Assembly (NCBI GenBank): GCA_905221235.1
Contig: CAJNCJ010000002.1
Location: forward strand, 124,001 to 188,000
Direction: 5' to 3'
DNA length: 64,000 bases
Origin: a bacterium
GTDB lineage: Bacteria > Bacillota > Bacilli > Lactobacillales > Streptococcaceae
Shown here: piece after piece, positions 36,507 through 47,305 of the stretch
Layout of the letters: the number at the start of each line of letters is the position of its first letter
Numbering within the stretch: position 1 is the stretch's first letter
The notes under the pieces: generated by a model
What the model saw: the letters and a program-made list of their open reading frames with translations, nothing else
Databases searched by the model: none
Told to the model about the DNA's origin: nothing
Made by a program: the position numbers and the translations under genes

Positions 36507-36553
36507 AAAAAGTCAGTTTTTCTTCCATTTTTGGATTAAAAACTAACTTTTTT
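36507..36553 (-). terminator. Terminator after thiI
   Basis: AAAGTTAGTTTTT pairs with AAAAACTGACTTT (one wobble), followed by T-rich sequence on the minus strand, 35 bp after the thiI stop. Confidence 0.75.
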
Positions 36554-36587
36554 CATATAATTTTCTAAATTCTTTTGGATTTTCTGA

Positions 36588-37802
36588 TTAGAGCAGATTG
36601 TCAATCAAGTCATCTACTTCATCTTTTTCAGCCTGCGGTGTGATTTCAGTAATCATAATCCCTGCTACTGCTCGTTCAACCAAGCCTTCAACATCCATAC
36701 GTGCTTCATACTGCTCTGCGTTCTTAATTTTAGGATTGGTCTTAGGACGGTCAGGTGCAAAAATGGTACAGCAGTCTTCAAAAGGTTGGATAGAGATTTC
36801 AAAGGTATCAATTTCCTGGGCGATGTCAATGATTTCCAACTTGTCCATAGTGACCACGGGACGAATGATTGGAGTGTTGGTAACAGCATTGATAGCCTGC
36901 ATACTTTCAAGAGTTTGGCTGGCTACTTGACCAAGACTTTCCCCATTGATGATAACTAAACCATTTCGTACTTCACGGATACGATCGGTAATCCGCATCA
37001 TAAAACGACGAGTCAAGGTCATGAGGTAGGCTTCTGGCGCTTTAGCCTTGATTTCCTCTTGAATCTCAGTGAAAGGCACTTCGATAAACTGGATATTGCC
37101 CCCAAACTTGGTCAATTTACGAGTCAAATCTTGGGCTTTTTTAAGGGCACCAGGACTAGTATATGGTGGGCTGGCAAAGTGAACGGCCTCAATATCCACC
37201 CCACGCTTAAGTGCAAGATAACCTGCTACAGGTGAGTCAATCCCTCCTGACAACATGAGCATGCCCTTACCAGAAGTTCCCACAGGTAATCCACCTGCTC
37301 CACGAATGGTTTCATAGGAAAGATAAGCCGCCTCCTCACGAATCTCCACCTGAAGATTGATGTCAGGATTTTTCATCTGAGCTTGCACATTTGGAATTGC
37401 TTCGAAAACAGCTCCTCCAAGCGTTTGGTTGAGTTCACGACTATCAAGTTCAAAGTTGTGGTCGCTACGCTTGCTAGAAATCTTAAAGGTCATCCCTTCC
37501 TTGTAGATGTCCTGCATAATCTCTTGCACAGAAGACTTCAGAACTTCTACAGATTTTTCAACCTTATATACTGGAGAAAAATTTTGAATCCCGAAGACTT
37601 GCTTAAGTGATTCTGCAACTGCTGTGTAATCCGCCCCATTGAGGTAAGCGTGGGCACGGTCGCGATCTGCGGTTACCTTTACTTGGGGATAGATAGACAA
37701 AACGTCCGAAATATTATTGCGAAGTTTATTGATGAAACGCATACGGTTTTTACCCTTGGTTGACAACTCTCCGTAGCGAATCATAATTTCTGAATACTGC
37801 AT
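36588..37802 (-). CDS. thiI: tRNA 4-thiouridine / thiazole sulfurtransferase ThiI
   Basis: Adenylates U8 of tRNA and inserts sulfur. The 404 residues contain the ferredoxin-like and THUMP domains (about 1-165) and the PP-loop ATP pyrophosphatase with [11 protein letters not shown] near 185. The C-terminal rhodanese domain of E. coli ThiI is absent, as in B. subtilis, where a dedicated NifS-type desulfurase (NifZ) provides persulfide; such a gene lies 8 bp upstream here. Confidence 0.95.
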   Translation of the reverse strand: MQYSEIMIRYGELSTKGKNRMRFINKLRNNISDVLSIYPQVKVTADRDRAHAYLNGADYTAVAESLKQVFGIQNFSPVYKVEKSVEVLKSSVQEIMQDIYKEGMTFKISSKRSDHNFELDSRELNQTLGGAVFEAIPNVQAQMKNPDINLQVEIREEAAYLSYETIRGAGGLPVGTSGKGMLMLSGGIDSPVAGYLALKRGVDIEAVHFASPPYTSPGALKKAQDLTRKLTKFGGNIQFIEVPFTEIQEEIKAKAPEAYLMTLTRRFMMRITDRIREVRNGLVIINGESLGQVASQTLESMQAINAVTNTPIIRPVVTMDKLEIIDIAQEIDTFEISIQPFEDCCTIFAPDRPKTNPKIKNAEQYEARMDVEGLVERAVAGIMITEITPQAEKDEVDDLIDNLL

Positions 37803-37810
37803 GAATGCTC

Positions 37811-38953
37811 CTATCTTACTTTTCTAGTTTGATTGTAAATTAATTTTAACTTGGTCAAAAACTGCTCGACCTGACTCATATCATTTTCAAGGTCTAGGCT
37901 AAGACGCACAGCTGATTGGGCCTTATCTTTGTCCACTCCCATAGCAATCAAGGTACCTGCAGGTTTACCAGCCTTGGACGAACAAGCAGAGGTTGTGGAA
38001 ATGAAAATATCATAGTCTTCAAAGGCGTGAACGATGACTTCACCTCGAACACCCTTAATTCCAAAAGTCAGGATATGAGGGGTAAAGCCTTCCTCATCAG
38101 AGAAGAGAAAAATATCCGGATAGTCGAGAAGAGCTTGGCGAATCACTGCCTTCATCTGCCCAGTCTTGCTAGTAAAGATATCTAGCTTTTCCATAGACAA
38201 ACGGAGGGCCTTGGCTGTCGCTGCAATCCCTGCCACATTTTCAGTTGTCGAACGATAATCGCGCTCCTGACCACCACCTGTCAAAAGAGGCGTAATTTTC
38301 TTACCAGACTTGATATAGACAAAACCAACACCTCGGACACCATGAAACTTATGACTAGAGAAGGTCGCAAAATCCACTCTATCATTTAGATACTTTTCAG
38401 TTGGAATCTTAGCAAGTGCCTGAACCGCATCAACATGGAAGGAAATAGTCGGCTTGTCTGCCAAGAGTTCTGAAATAGCCTCAATAGGTTGGATAGAGCC
38501 GATTTCATTGTTCACAGCCATGATAGAAATGAGAGTCGTATCAGGTCGTATCAAACCTGCTAGAGCTTCAACATCCACAAATCCTTTCTCATCTACTGGA
38601 GCAAAATCCACTTCAAAACCTTGAGATTTCAACCAGAGGGCTGACTCTTTGACTGCCGGATGTTCAATAGCTGATACGATGATGTGCTTGCCAAACTGGG
38701 CTTTTTCAAAGGCTACACCCTTGATGACCCAGTTATCCCCTTCTGTTCCACCAGAGGTAAAGAAGATTTCGTCACTTTTCTTGCCAATCAAATCTGCAAT
38801 CTGTTGACGGGAAGCATCTAAGATTCGTGTTGCCTGGTCTCCCAAACGATGGAGACTAGATGGATTTCCTAAAATTTTTGAAGCCACCTGCATATAGGTT
38901 TCAAGGGCTTCTGGATAAGGCTTGGTCGTCGCCGAATTATCAAAGTAAATCAT
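37811..38953 (-). CDS. Cysteine desulfurase (NifS/IscS type) partnered with ThiI
   Basis: A 380-residue group I PLP desulfurase. [17 protein letters not shown] is the family N-terminus, the PLP Lys is in [11 protein letters not shown] near 203 and the mobile persulfide Cys in [10 protein letters not shown] near 325. Its place before thiI suggests tRNA thiolation (NifZ/YrvO-like) rather than bulk Fe-S assembly, which sufS serves. A -10 TACAAT with upstream TG is seen about 45 bp before the ATG. No strong SD. Confidence 0.92.
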   Translation of the reverse strand: MIYFDNSATTKPYPEALETYMQVASKILGNPSSLHRLGDQATRILDASRQQIADLIGKKSDEIFFTSGGTEGDNWVIKGVAFEKAQFGKHIIVSAIEHPAVKESALWLKSQGFEVDFAPVDEKGFVDVEALAGLIRPDTTLISIMAVNNEIGSIQPIEAISELLADKPTISFHVDAVQALAKIPTEKYLNDRVDFATFSSHKFHGVRGVGFVYIKSGKKITPLLTGGGQERDYRSTTENVAGIAATAKALRLSMEKLDIFTSKTGQMKAVIRQALLDYPDIFLFSDEEGFTPHILTFGIKGVRGEVIVHAFEDYDIFISTTSACSSKAGKPAGTLIAMGVDKDKAQSAVRLSLDLENDMSQVEQFLTKLKLIYNQTRKVR

Positions 38954-39034
38954 GTTTTCTCACGCTTTCTAAAATCACTCCTTCTATTGTATCATGAAAC
39001 GGAGCCTGCGACAAGAAAGGGCAATTCCTCTTTT

Positions 39035-39066
39035 TTTAAGATTTTTTTAAAGAATTGCGGTATAAT
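39035..39066 (+). promoter_or_regulatory. CiaR-box promoter of the DUF6556 gene
   Basis: TTTAAG-ATTTT-TTTAAA (39035-39051) matches the CiaR box TTTAAG-N5-TTTAAG in 11 of 12 defined positions and is 9 bp before a consensus -10 TATAAT (39061-39066). No other -35 is present. The regulator itself is encoded at 12472-13146. Confidence 0.8.
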
Positions 39067-39091
39067 AAATTTTAATTAAAGGAGAGAATGT

Positions 39092-39526
39092 ATGTCTAAT
39101 TATCGTAGAACTTCAAAACCAAAAACAGAACATATCAAAAAAGGCTTCACGGTCTTTCAAAAAACCGTTGCTACAATTGGTAGTATCCTTGGCTTGATTA
39201 CCGCAAGTATCACGATTATGAACGCCTTGGATAATAATAAAGATACTAAAAAAGAACCTACGACAAGCCAGACGACAACCATTGTCAAAGAAATCCAAAA
39301 GGAATCCCCTAAGGAAAACACCAGTCCTAATAAAGAAAATCACACCACTCAAGAAAAAACACAACAAGAAGAAACGCCAAAATCCAGCGTCAAGGAAGAG
39401 AAAAAAGAAGAGCAGAAAACAGCAACTCCGGATTCTTCTGCTCCTACTCCAAGTAAACCCGCTACTGAAAATGAAAAACAGTCCAATAATACTCCTACTT
39501 CAGAAAATAAAAGTAATCCTCAGTAA
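39092..39526 (+). CDS. Membrane-anchored low-complexity protein, DUF6556-like
   Basis: The 144 residues comprise a basic N-terminus (SNYRRTSKPKTEHIKKG), one membrane segment (about 28-46, VATIGSILGLITASITIMN) and a roughly 95-residue tail rich in Lys, Glu, Thr, Pro, Ser and Gln, likely extracellular and disordered. No sorting signal or enzymatic domain is seen. AAAGGAGAG lies before the ATG. The CiaR box upstream suggests a role in the envelope-stress response. Family assignment is by general resemblance. Confidence 0.72.
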   Translation: MSNYRRTSKPKTEHIKKGFTVFQKTVATIGSILGLITASITIMNALDNNKDTKKEPTTSQTTTIVKEIQKESPKENTSPNKENHTTQEKTQQEETPKSSVKEEKKEEQKTATPDSSAPTPSKPATENEKQSNNTPTSENKSNPQ

Positions 39527-39563
39527 GCACATGATTTAAGAAAATTAACTCAAAAATAAAACC

Positions 39564-39613
39564 ACACAGTCTCTCTTTGTCTTGACCACAATCAAGGCAA
39601 AGAGAGACTGTGT
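39564..39613 (+). terminator. Strong terminator after the DUF6556 gene
   Basis: A perfect 16-bp stem (39564-39579 with 39598-39613) followed by five T. Confidence 0.92.
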
Positions 39614-39715
39614 TTTTGTATAATTGATGTTTTAGATGCTAGATTCTTGACCAATTTTGTGAGCTTCATACTCATAAAGATAAATCCTAGCTATGTTATG
39701 ACAGATTATTTATTT

Positions 39716-39820
39716 CTAACATAAACTCTGCACATGCCAACAATACTCTCTCATCTGCCCCAAGGGGGCAAGATCCATTTTCTGTTTGACATAAATTCGA
39801 AAGCCTTCTTCACGCAGAAG
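39716..39820 (-). pseudogene. Possible gene fragment (C-terminal 34 codons)
   Basis: An open stretch on the minus strand reads LLREEGFRIYVKQKMDLAPL and continues to EYCWHVQSLC before a stop, and is preceded by in-frame stops with no start. Its protein-like composition suggests the tail of a lost gene; I do not recognise it. The surrounding 39614-39903 holds nothing else. Confidence 0.3.
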
Positions 39821-39903
39821 TTAGTAACCCTTTTACATCTAACATAAATAACCTAGTTCAACCACTTCATAGGAATTACTTCCTGTTTTATTCTTTTTTC
39901 AAT

Positions 39904-40010
39904 TATAGTGCATTGAATCTAGAATACTACGTTACGGCTGTTAAAATATTTCTAGAAATTAATTTGACGTTCCTAATCGATTTGTTCACATCTTATTTCA
40001 ATCTACTATA
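39904..40010. repeat. RUP element (107 bp)
   Basis: Exactly 107 bp, the canonical RUP length, from TATAGTGCATTGAA to TTCAATCTACTATA with imperfect terminal inverted repeats. It shares GAATCTAGAATA and TTTGTTCACATCTTATTTCA with the copy at 33163. Confidence 0.88.
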
Positions 40011-40023
40011 TAAAGCATGACAT

Positions 40024-40066
40024 AAAAAAAACGAGCATATCCAACTGATACATCGCTCGTTTTTTT
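40024..40066 (-). terminator. Terminator after the GDPD gene
   Basis: Twelve-bp stem AAAAAAACGAGC / GCTCGTTTTTTT with flanking A/T tracts, so it works on either strand; 41 bp after the GDPD stop. Confidence 0.85.
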
Positions 40067-40106
40067 ACTATTTTAGAGGTGAGTTTTTGATCAACCTCTT
40101 TTTTTA

Positions 40107-41876
40107 CTAAAAATTAAAGAATTCCATGGCCTGTTTAAACAGTAAATCCGTGTACTCTGGGTCTTCTTGGGCAATGGTAACCTGCTCCTGAACCATTTCC
40201 AAGTCATCTGTTATCATACCATCCGCTCCCAAATGAACTGATTTATCAAAAGACTCCGAACTATTAATGGTCCACACGTACAATTTCTGATCCGTATTCC
40301 AAAGCTTGTTGACAAAATTTTCATCTAAAGTTGAATACTCCATGGTGTAACCTGTAGCTTTCGTTCTTGGGAAAATACTATTATAAGGAAGGATGAAATA
40401 GACTGGAATTTGTGAGTCATAGGCCAACACCTGGTCAATCACATGGTAGTCTAAGGACTGCATTTGGTGACCATTCTGCTTAAGAACAGGTCCATATTTT
40501 TCCATAAAGCGTTTCATCATATCTGGGCTATCTTTTCGACTGGTTTTAATCTCAATAAGAAGTTTCTGATGCAATTCATTGGCTTTATTAAGGTAGTCAT
40601 CAAAACTAGATACCTTGGCATGATAGCCATTTTCAGAAATATCAAGTTTGGTTAATTCATCCAAAGTTAGATCCTGAGGATTGGCATTAACTCCTGTCAG
40701 ATTCTTGATATTGGCATCATGCATCATGACAAACTGGCCATCTTTTGTTTCCTGAACATCCGTCTCAACGAAATCTGGAGATAACTGAGCCGTCTTTTCT
40801 AAAGATTGGACTGTATTTTGCACACCATTCTTATTAGATACTCCCCTGTGAGAGATAATTAAAGGTTTATTGGCAACTGGAGCTTCTAAATAAACATAAC
40901 CCTCAAGAGCGAAAAAGATACCAGCACATCCCATCACTCCCCATCTCATCCAGTGGTCTTTCTTTCTCCTTGGTGTGATTTCTAGTTCCTCCCCTGTCAA
41001 AAAAGAAACAAACTTAATGAGAAAGTAAGTCAAGGCCATATAGTGGAAATTCTTAATCAAGACAAAGTTGATAATTCCCAGCACAAGAGATTCCCTATGG
41101 GTCAAACCATCCATCAGTGTCTGACTTGCCAAGATTGGAATCAATAAAAGAATGAAAAATAGGTACGTTTTGACGATAATCCAAAGCAAGTTCCAGATAT
41201 AAAACCAGGAGTGCTTTCTTGTCTTCTCTAGACTGTATTTGACTGCTTCTTTGACTGTTTTTTTCTCAAATAAAAGCTGGGGTAGGGCAAACATCAAACG
41301 TATTGAAATGTAGAACAGCAACAAGGCTAGAACAGTGATTACCAAACCGACCAACCAGTACTTATCTTCTACATAGGCTACTATGAATTCCGGAATGACA
41401 ATTTTATTGAGGTAATAAATCTTTAAAATCTTTCGAATCAATGGAAAGAGCATCATGACATAAAAGAAGATAAAGGCCATTTTGGAAATCGTCACTTGCT
41501 TCATAAACAATAAACTTTGGCGAAAGACCTTGCGACTGTACTCCAGCAAGGTCCTCCTTTCGTGATAGAGGAGGTGTCGAGCTCCGATAAAGAGAAGTCC
41601 TATCTGGTAATAGGCGATCAGTAAATTAACGATTACCAAAACAAATAAAGCAAGACTAACAAAGGGAGAACCCTTTATAATGGCGAAAATATTGTTGTAT
41701 GAAAGAAAGAGATAACCTGTCTGACGGAGTAAAAGTCCAGCAATCCAAGAATTAAGTGGTAACCAGACAAACTCAATCATCATAAATATCAAGAAAAAGA
41801 GAAAGAGAATTTTATCTAGATTAAAGTAGATTTTCCTAAAACCTAGATTTTTAGGTTTTTCAGATTTCATAGGCAC
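40107..41876 (-). CDS. Membrane glycerophosphodiester phosphodiesterase
   Basis: A 589-residue protein with about seven membrane segments in residues 20-335 (the GDPD-associated membrane domain) and a C-terminal GDPD TIM barrel. Catalytic motifs are ISHRGVSNKNG (HRG near 343), VETDVQETKDGQFVMMHD and LLIEIKTSRKDSP. It should cleave glycerophosphodiesters, perhaps from lipids or teichoic acid, at the membrane. The stop is 2 bp from the downstream start side of the exonuclease gene (41879), so the two are co-transcribed. Confidence 0.92.
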   Translation of the reverse strand: MPMKSEKPKNLGFRKIYFNLDKILFLFFLIFMMIEFVWLPLNSWIAGLLLRQTGYLFLSYNNIFAIIKGSPFVSLALFVLVIVNLLIAYYQIGLLFIGARHLLYHERRTLLEYSRKVFRQSLLFMKQVTISKMAFIFFYVMMLFPLIRKILKIYYLNKIVIPEFIVAYVEDKYWLVGLVITVLALLLFYISIRLMFALPQLLFEKKTVKEAVKYSLEKTRKHSWFYIWNLLWIIVKTYLFFILLLIPILASQTLMDGLTHRESLVLGIINFVLIKNFHYMALTYFLIKFVSFLTGEELEITPRRKKDHWMRWGVMGCAGIFFALEGYVYLEAPVANKPLIISHRGVSNKNGVQNTVQSLEKTAQLSPDFVETDVQETKDGQFVMMHDANIKNLTGVNANPQDLTLDELTKLDISENGYHAKVSSFDDYLNKANELHQKLLIEIKTSRKDSPDMMKRFMEKYGPVLKQNGHQMQSLDYHVIDQVLAYDSQIPVYFILPYNSIFPRTKATGYTMEYSTLDENFVNKLWNTDQKLYVWTINSSESFDKSVHLGADGMITDDLEMVQEQVTIAQEDPEYTDLLFKQAMEFFNF

Positions 41877-41878
41877 TC

Positions 41879-42469
41879 CTAGTCAAATAATTGAGACAAG
41901 TCCAAGCCTCCAAAAGGATTGTTTGATAGGCTACTTTCTGTCTCTAACAATTCTCTAGCTTGATCCGACTCTAGAAAGGACTCGTAAACACGCGCCGTCA
42001 TCCGAGCATCCTCTAAACTATTATGGGACTGACCTTGAAATCCGAGAAATGAGGCAACAGTTTGCAATTTGAGATTGGCAATACCATGTAAATCCGAACT
42101 CCGACGTTCAAAAGCTTCATCATACAAATCCACCTTGTACTGTTGGCTATAATCTAAACCATGCTCCACTAAAATAGGCAAATCACTTTTAGCAGCATTG
42201 TATCCAACCATGGGTAAAGAACCCACAAACTCTTGGAAATCTTTTATAACTTCCTCCACTGGAGGGGCATCTTTTAAAGTCTCAGCTGTAATCCCAGTCA
42301 ATCCATTGATAAAACTCTTTAGAGGCACACTAGTATGAACATAGGAATCATAGGCATCGATTTCCTGACCATCTCTAAAACGCACTGCCGATACTTGAAT
42401 CAAGTGTGTTTGCCCTTCATGCTGATTAAATTCTAAATCGAAAGCAATGTAATCTTCTAATCGTTCCAT
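41879..42469 (-). CDS. DnaQ-like 3'-5' exonuclease
   Basis: A 196-residue DEDDh exonuclease: Exo I FDLEFNQ (Asp11, Glu13), Exo II region GYNAAKSDLPIL with Asp, and Exo III SHNSLEDARMT with His and Asp. Such stand-alone domains degrade short DNA or RNA or process RNA ends. It precedes the GDPD gene with 2 bp between them. The C-terminal 30 residues (ETESSLSNNPFGGLDLSQLFD-like tail) fall outside the domain. Confidence 0.9.
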   Translation of the reverse strand: MERLEDYIAFDLEFNQHEGQTHLIQVSAVRFRDGQEIDAYDSYVHTSVPLKSFINGLTGITAETLKDAPPVEEVIKDFQEFVGSLPMVGYNAAKSDLPILVEHGLDYSQQYKVDLYDEAFERRSSDLHGIANLKLQTVASFLGFQGQSHNSLEDARMTARVYESFLESDQARELLETESSLSNNPFGGLDLSQLFD

Positions 42470-42495
42470 TCTCTATCTCTCCTCTACTGTTATTT

Positions 42496-42650
42496 AATAC
42501 TCTTCGAAAATCTCTTCAAACCGCTTCAGCTTCGCCTTGCCGTAGATATATGTAACTGACTTCGTCAGTCTTATCTACAACCTCAAAGCAGTGCTTTGAG
42601 CAGCCTGCGGCTAGCTTCCTAGTTTGCTATTTGATTTTCATTGAGTATTA
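42496..42650 (-). repeat. BOX element
   Basis: A 155-bp copy of the pneumococcal BOX repeat. On the minus strand it starts TACTCAATGAAAATCAAA, passes CTACGGCAAGGCGAAGCTGA and ends GATTTTCGAAGAGTATTA. Internal palindromes (ACTGACGAAGTCAGT, CTCAAAGCACTGCTTTGAG) are intact. Confidence 0.93.
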
Positions 42651-42687
42651 ATTGAGCAACTATACTATTTAGAAATAAAAGAAGCCA

Positions 42688-42708
42688 TCAGGTTAGCATT
42701 TAACCTAA
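42688..42708 (-). terminator. Possible terminator after rocS
   Basis: AGGTTA / TAACCT stem with a five-base loop and a T-rich but interrupted tail on the minus strand; weak. Confidence 0.4.
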
Positions 42709-42720
42709 ACAGCTCCTTGA

Positions 42721-43212
42721 TTATCCTCCAAATAAACGAGCAAAAAAGCCTTTCTTAGTGGATTGGACTTCTTCTTTTGCTTGGTCCAGCTCTAGCTTAA
42801 GATTTTCTTGATCCTTCATGGCTTGAAGGGTCAATTGTTGCTGCTGATCGAGTTGTTTGTCTTTCTCAGCAATCTGACGGTCTTTGATACGCATCTGCTC
42901 GTCTTTTTCTGATAACTGACGATCCTTGGCTTTTAATTGTTCATAAAGACGGAGAATTTCTGCATTCTTTTCGTCCACTAGAATCTCCATCAGTTCACGT
43001 TGCTTGACATCTTCACTGACAGGCTCATCTTCAAAAATCGTTTTTTTATAGATTTCTTCTAGCTTAATCAAGCCACTTCTGGTAACGACTGTTACCCCTT
43101 TGTCATTTTTATCTGTGTCTTCTTCTGGTAATTCTTTGACACGGTTATTGATTGCTTGACGAGATAATCCTAAGACCTCTGCAATCTCACTGACGGTCAT
43201 TTCAATACTCAT
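42721..43212 (-). CDS. rocS: RocS, chromosome segregation regulator
   Basis: A 163-residue protein with an N-terminal winged/helix-turn-helix DNA-binding domain (VSEIAEVLGLSRQAINNRV), a long coiled coil (about 75-150, LSEKDEQMRIKDRQIAEKDK) and a short C-terminal amphipathic helix (KKGFFARLFGG) for membrane binding. This architecture and length equal pneumococcal RocS, which links nucleoid segregation to the membrane and capsule kinase. It ends the glmU-nudix-macP-mtnN-rocS run. Confidence 0.9.
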   Translation of the reverse strand: MSIEMTVSEIAEVLGLSRQAINNRVKELPEEDTDKNDKGVTVVTRSGLIKLEEIYKKTIFEDEPVSEDVKQRELMEILVDEKNAEILRLYEQLKAKDRQLSEKDEQMRIKDRQIAEKDKQLDQQQQLTLQAMKDQENLKLELDQAKEEVQSTKKGFFARLFGG

Positions 43213-43288
43213 AATATCCTCTGAAACGTTTTCTAGCTTTTCTTTACTTAGATCTTATCATAAGCTAGAAAAACTGTCAAATTTTCGC

Positions 43289-43981
43289 TTAATCTAAGGC
43301 CTTCAAAAAGGCTAATAAGACTTGGGCAGAGCGACGTCCAGCTTCGATAATAAACTCATCAAAAGAGATGTTTGCTTCATGATTGGCATTGTCACTCATA
43401 GCTCGGATAACTAAGACTGGAAGATTAAGAGCATGCGCTGCCTGAGCAATAGATGCCCCCTCCATCTCAACGGCTAAAACTTCTGGGAAATGGGACTTAA
43501 TCGCTTCTATCTTATCATTTCCTGCAACAAAACTATCTCCTGTGGCAATCAAACCAAGATGCCAGTTCTGGTCCAATTGAGATAAACTCTCCTGAATTTT
43601 AGCGACAAAGTTTTTATCTGATTCGAAATAAAGCGGTTGTTGCGCCATTTGTCCATAAGCATAGCCAAAGGCTGTGACATCCACATCATGATAGGCTAAT
43701 TTTTCAGCAATCACAACATCCCCAACAGCGATACCCTCTACTACTGCCCCAGCAGATCCCGTATTAATCAAAGCATCCACTTGGAAATGATCTGCCAAAA
43801 TCGCCACACTCATAGCAGACATGACTTTACCAATTCCACTTTCTACAAGAACGACTTCATGAGAGGCAATGGTTCCTGTGTGATAGGTATTCCCCAAAAC
43901 AACTTGCTCTTGGGCATTTTCTAAATGCTGGACCAAATAAGCCAGTTCTTCTGGCATAGCCGCAATAATTCCTATTTTCAT
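43289..43981 (-). CDS. mtnN: 5'-methylthioadenosine/S-adenosylhomocysteine nucleosidase
   Basis: A 230-residue enzyme (also called Pfs) cleaving MTA and SAH to adenine and ribosyl thiols; it feeds the LuxS pathway. MKIGIIAAMPEELAYL is the characteristic start, with NTGSAGA, VEMEGASIAQ and RAMSDNAN (catalytic Asp) later. It is 16 bp downstream of macP. Confidence 0.96.
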   Translation of the reverse strand: MKIGIIAAMPEELAYLVQHLENAQEQVVLGNTYHTGTIASHEVVLVESGIGKVMSAMSVAILADHFQVDALINTGSAGAVVEGIAVGDVVIAEKLAYHDVDVTAFGYAYGQMAQQPLYFESDKNFVAKIQESLSQLDQNWHLGLIATGDSFVAGNDKIEAIKSHFPEVLAVEMEGASIAQAAHALNLPVLVIRAMSDNANHEANISFDEFIIEAGRRSAQVLLAFLKALD

Positions 43982-43997
43982 TTCAATTCCTTTTCTA

Positions 43998-44309
43998 TTA
44001 CAAAAGTTTCATTGCTAAGACAAGCAAAATCAAGAGAAAGATGACTGCAAATAAGATTTTATTCAATTTAGAATTGAAGACATTTCTCTTGGTATTTTCA
44101 ATGCGACGGCTTTTATGAATAGACGGTTCGACCTGAATTTTCAAGGTTTCTTGGCTAAAACCATGCCCCTTAGGATTGGCATAACCAAACCGGGAAGAAG
44201 AGGTTGGTAAAATCTTGGTCTCTTCATCATCAAGCAAAGGGGGACCCGAAATTTTTTCGCCTCTATTAGCTCTTTCAATCATTTCATCCGTTAATAAAGG
44301 TTTACCCAT
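43998..44309 (-). CDS. macP: MacP, activator of the class A penicillin-binding protein PBP2a
   Basis: A 103-residue membrane protein: cytoplasmic N-terminus beginning [17 protein letters not shown], a linker and one C-terminal membrane helix ([21 protein letters not shown]). In pneumococcus MacP activates PBP2a and is phosphorylated by StkP on a threonine; here Thr31 in DDEETK is the likely equivalent. The start is the ATG at 44309 with GGAGG upstream; the longer frame upstream overlaps the nudix gene. Confidence 0.9.
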   Translation of the reverse strand: MGKPLLTDEMIERANRGEKISGPPLLDDEETKILPTSSSRFGYANPKGHGFSQETLKIQVEPSIHKSRRIENTKRNVFNSKLNKILFAVIFLLILLVLAMKLL

Positions 44310-44320
44310 ACTGACCTCCT

Positions 44321-44866
44321 CTATTTTTTGTTCAATTCCCAATACTGAACAGCCATAATTGTCTTGGCATCGCAAATATGACCTGATTGGATTAATTCCT
44401 TAGCTTCTTCTAAGCTCACTTCAAGGACTTCTAAGGTTTCATCCTCATCCTGGGGACGAGGATTTTCCACCTTTGTCAAATCGCTTGCTAGGTATAGTTT
44501 TAACTTCTCATTACAAAAGCCAATAGCTGAATAAAAATCGTACAAGAGTTCTAACTTCCCTGTATAGGCTGTTTCTTCCTCTAATTCACGAAGGGCTGCT
44601 GCTACAGGGTCTGTATTTTCTCCTACTTCTAATTTTCCGGCTGGAATTTCGTAAGAGACAGCCTCGATAGCCTTACGGTACTGCTTGACCAAGATGAGTT
44701 TTTGCTCATCCGTTACGGCTAAAACACAGACAGCTCCATTGTGGAAAATCAAATCACGTTGGGCAGTTCCTTTGCCTTCTGGTAATTCAACCTGATCTTG
44801 AACCAGTTTAAATATTGGTCCTTGATAGATTTCTTTTCTGCTAAGCGTTTTTTCTTCAAATTCCAT
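44321..44866 (-). CDS. NUDIX hydrolase, ADP-ribose pyrophosphatase type
   Basis: A 181-residue NUDIX enzyme of the ADP-sugar pyrophosphatase group. The box G-x5-E-x7[11 protein letters not shown] spans about residues 90-112, and the preceding [20 protein letters not shown] is typical of ADP-ribose pyrophosphatases. It sits between glmU and macP, 9 bp and 11 bp away, in one operon. Confidence 0.9.
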   Translation of the reverse strand: MEFEEKTLSRKEIYQGPIFKLVQDQVELPEGKGTAQRDLIFHNGAVCVLAVTDEQKLILVKQYRKAIEAVSYEIPAGKLEVGENTDPVAAALRELEEETAYTGKLELLYDFYSAIGFCNEKLKLYLASDLTKVENPRPQDEDETLEVLEVSLEEAKELIQSGHICDAKTIMAVQYWELNKK

Positions 44867-44875
44867 GATAGGCTC

Positions 44876-46270
<1,395 letters not shown>

Positions 46271-46286
46271 CTAGAAATTCCCTTTT

Positions 46287-46292
46287 ATTATA
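46287..46292 (-). promoter_or_regulatory. glmU operon promoter, extended -10
   Basis: TATAAT on the minus strand preceded by TGG, 31 bp before the glmU start; no clear -35. Confidence 0.65.
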
Positions 46293-46373
46293 CCATATTT
46301 CAAATCATTCCGCTCCCTTGAATGAAAAAATGCTCCAAAGTCCTTTCCTTAACCCATTTTTTGAGTATTTTTT

Positions 46374-46402
46374 TTGATTTTTTTTCATTTTTAAGGTAAA
46401 AT
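46374..46402 (+). promoter_or_regulatory. Promoter of the GH25 gene, apparently leaderless
   Basis: -35 TTGATT (46374-46379), 17-bp spacer, -10 TAAAAT (46397-46402). Initiation 6-7 bp on would fall at 46408-46409, two or three bases before the ATG, leaving no room for an SD. Confidence 0.6.
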
Positions 46403-46410
46403 TATGAGAT

Positions 46411-47211
46411 ATGAGAAAGAAAATTAATCCGCTTATTTTATTTGGTTTTTTTGGGATTATGATTTTCATTTTAATCCTGAATCGCCCTCGTTTTGAGGAC
46501 CATCCTGTAAAAACAAAGTCAAATATCGCGCAAGTAGAGACACAAGCGCTACATAATATAGATAAACCAGTAATTGATGTTTCTGGTTGGCAGCGTCCTG
46601 AGGAAATTAATTACGATACTCTCTCCCAAAACATTTCTGGAGCTATTGTTCGCGTCCATAGTGGTGCTCAAACGTCCAAAGAGAACGATGCCTCCTATGT
46701 TAATGGTGTTGATAAGGCCTTTAAGACCCATATCACTGAGTTTCAAAAACGAAATGTCCCAGTTGGTGTCTATGCTTATTTAGCTGGAAAAAATGTCCAA
46801 GAAATGGAAAAAGCCGCTGAAGTTTTTTATAACGCCTCTTCACCATACAGCCCTAGTTACTATTGGCTAGACGTGGAAGAAAAAACCATGTCCAATATGA
46901 ACGAGGGTGTTGAAGCCTTTCGAGCAAAGCTAGAATCACTTGGTGCTAAAAACATCGGAATCTACGTTGGTGTATATTTCATGGAAGAACACAGTATTGA
47001 TACAGGCAAATTTACGTCTGTTTGGATTCCTTCCTATGGTTCAAATACTGGATTTTTCGAAAGCAAACCTAATACGGACTTAGATTACGACATCCACCAG
47101 TACACTTCTAAAGGAAAAATTGCTGGTTTTGACCACGATTTGGATATCAACGTCATCTCTTCCTTAAAAAACAAAGAAGAAACTTTTAGAAAACTCTTTT
47201 TAAAGCCATAA
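46411..47211 (+). CDS. GH25-family lysozyme-like protein, membrane-anchored
   Basis: A 266-residue protein with an N-terminal signal anchor (PLILFGFFGIMIFILILN) and a glycoside hydrolase family 25 barrel. Family motifs are VIDVSGWQRP (first acidic residue), AYLAGKN, YYWLDVEEKTM (DxE catalytic pair) and IHQYTSKGKIAGFDHDLDIN at the C-terminus. It should cut the glycan of peptidoglycan outside the membrane. No choline-binding repeats are present. Confidence 0.88.
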   Translation: MRKKINPLILFGFFGIMIFILILNRPRFEDHPVKTKSNIAQVETQALHNIDKPVIDVSGWQRPEEINYDTLSQNISGAIVRVHSGAQTSKENDASYVNGVDKAFKTHITEFQKRNVPVGVYAYLAGKNVQEMEKAAEVFYNASSPYSPSYYWLDVEEKTMSNMNEGVEAFRAKLESLGAKNIGIYVGVYFMEEHSIDTGKFTSVWIPSYGSNTGFFESKPNTDLDYDIHQYTSKGKIAGFDHDLDINVISSLKNKEETFRKLFLKP

Positions 47212-47305
47212 AAGCATTTGTTTAGCATTTGCTTTTTCTTTTTGTGTTCGATTGTGATACAATATAGTAAGGATTTTTTGAAATAGAAATAGTTGGAGGA
47301 AACAT

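Noticed and set aside
42496..42650. Palindromic repeats that could suggest a CRISPR array
   Set aside because: They match a BOX element; there are no regularly spaced identical repeats or cas genes anywhere in the window.
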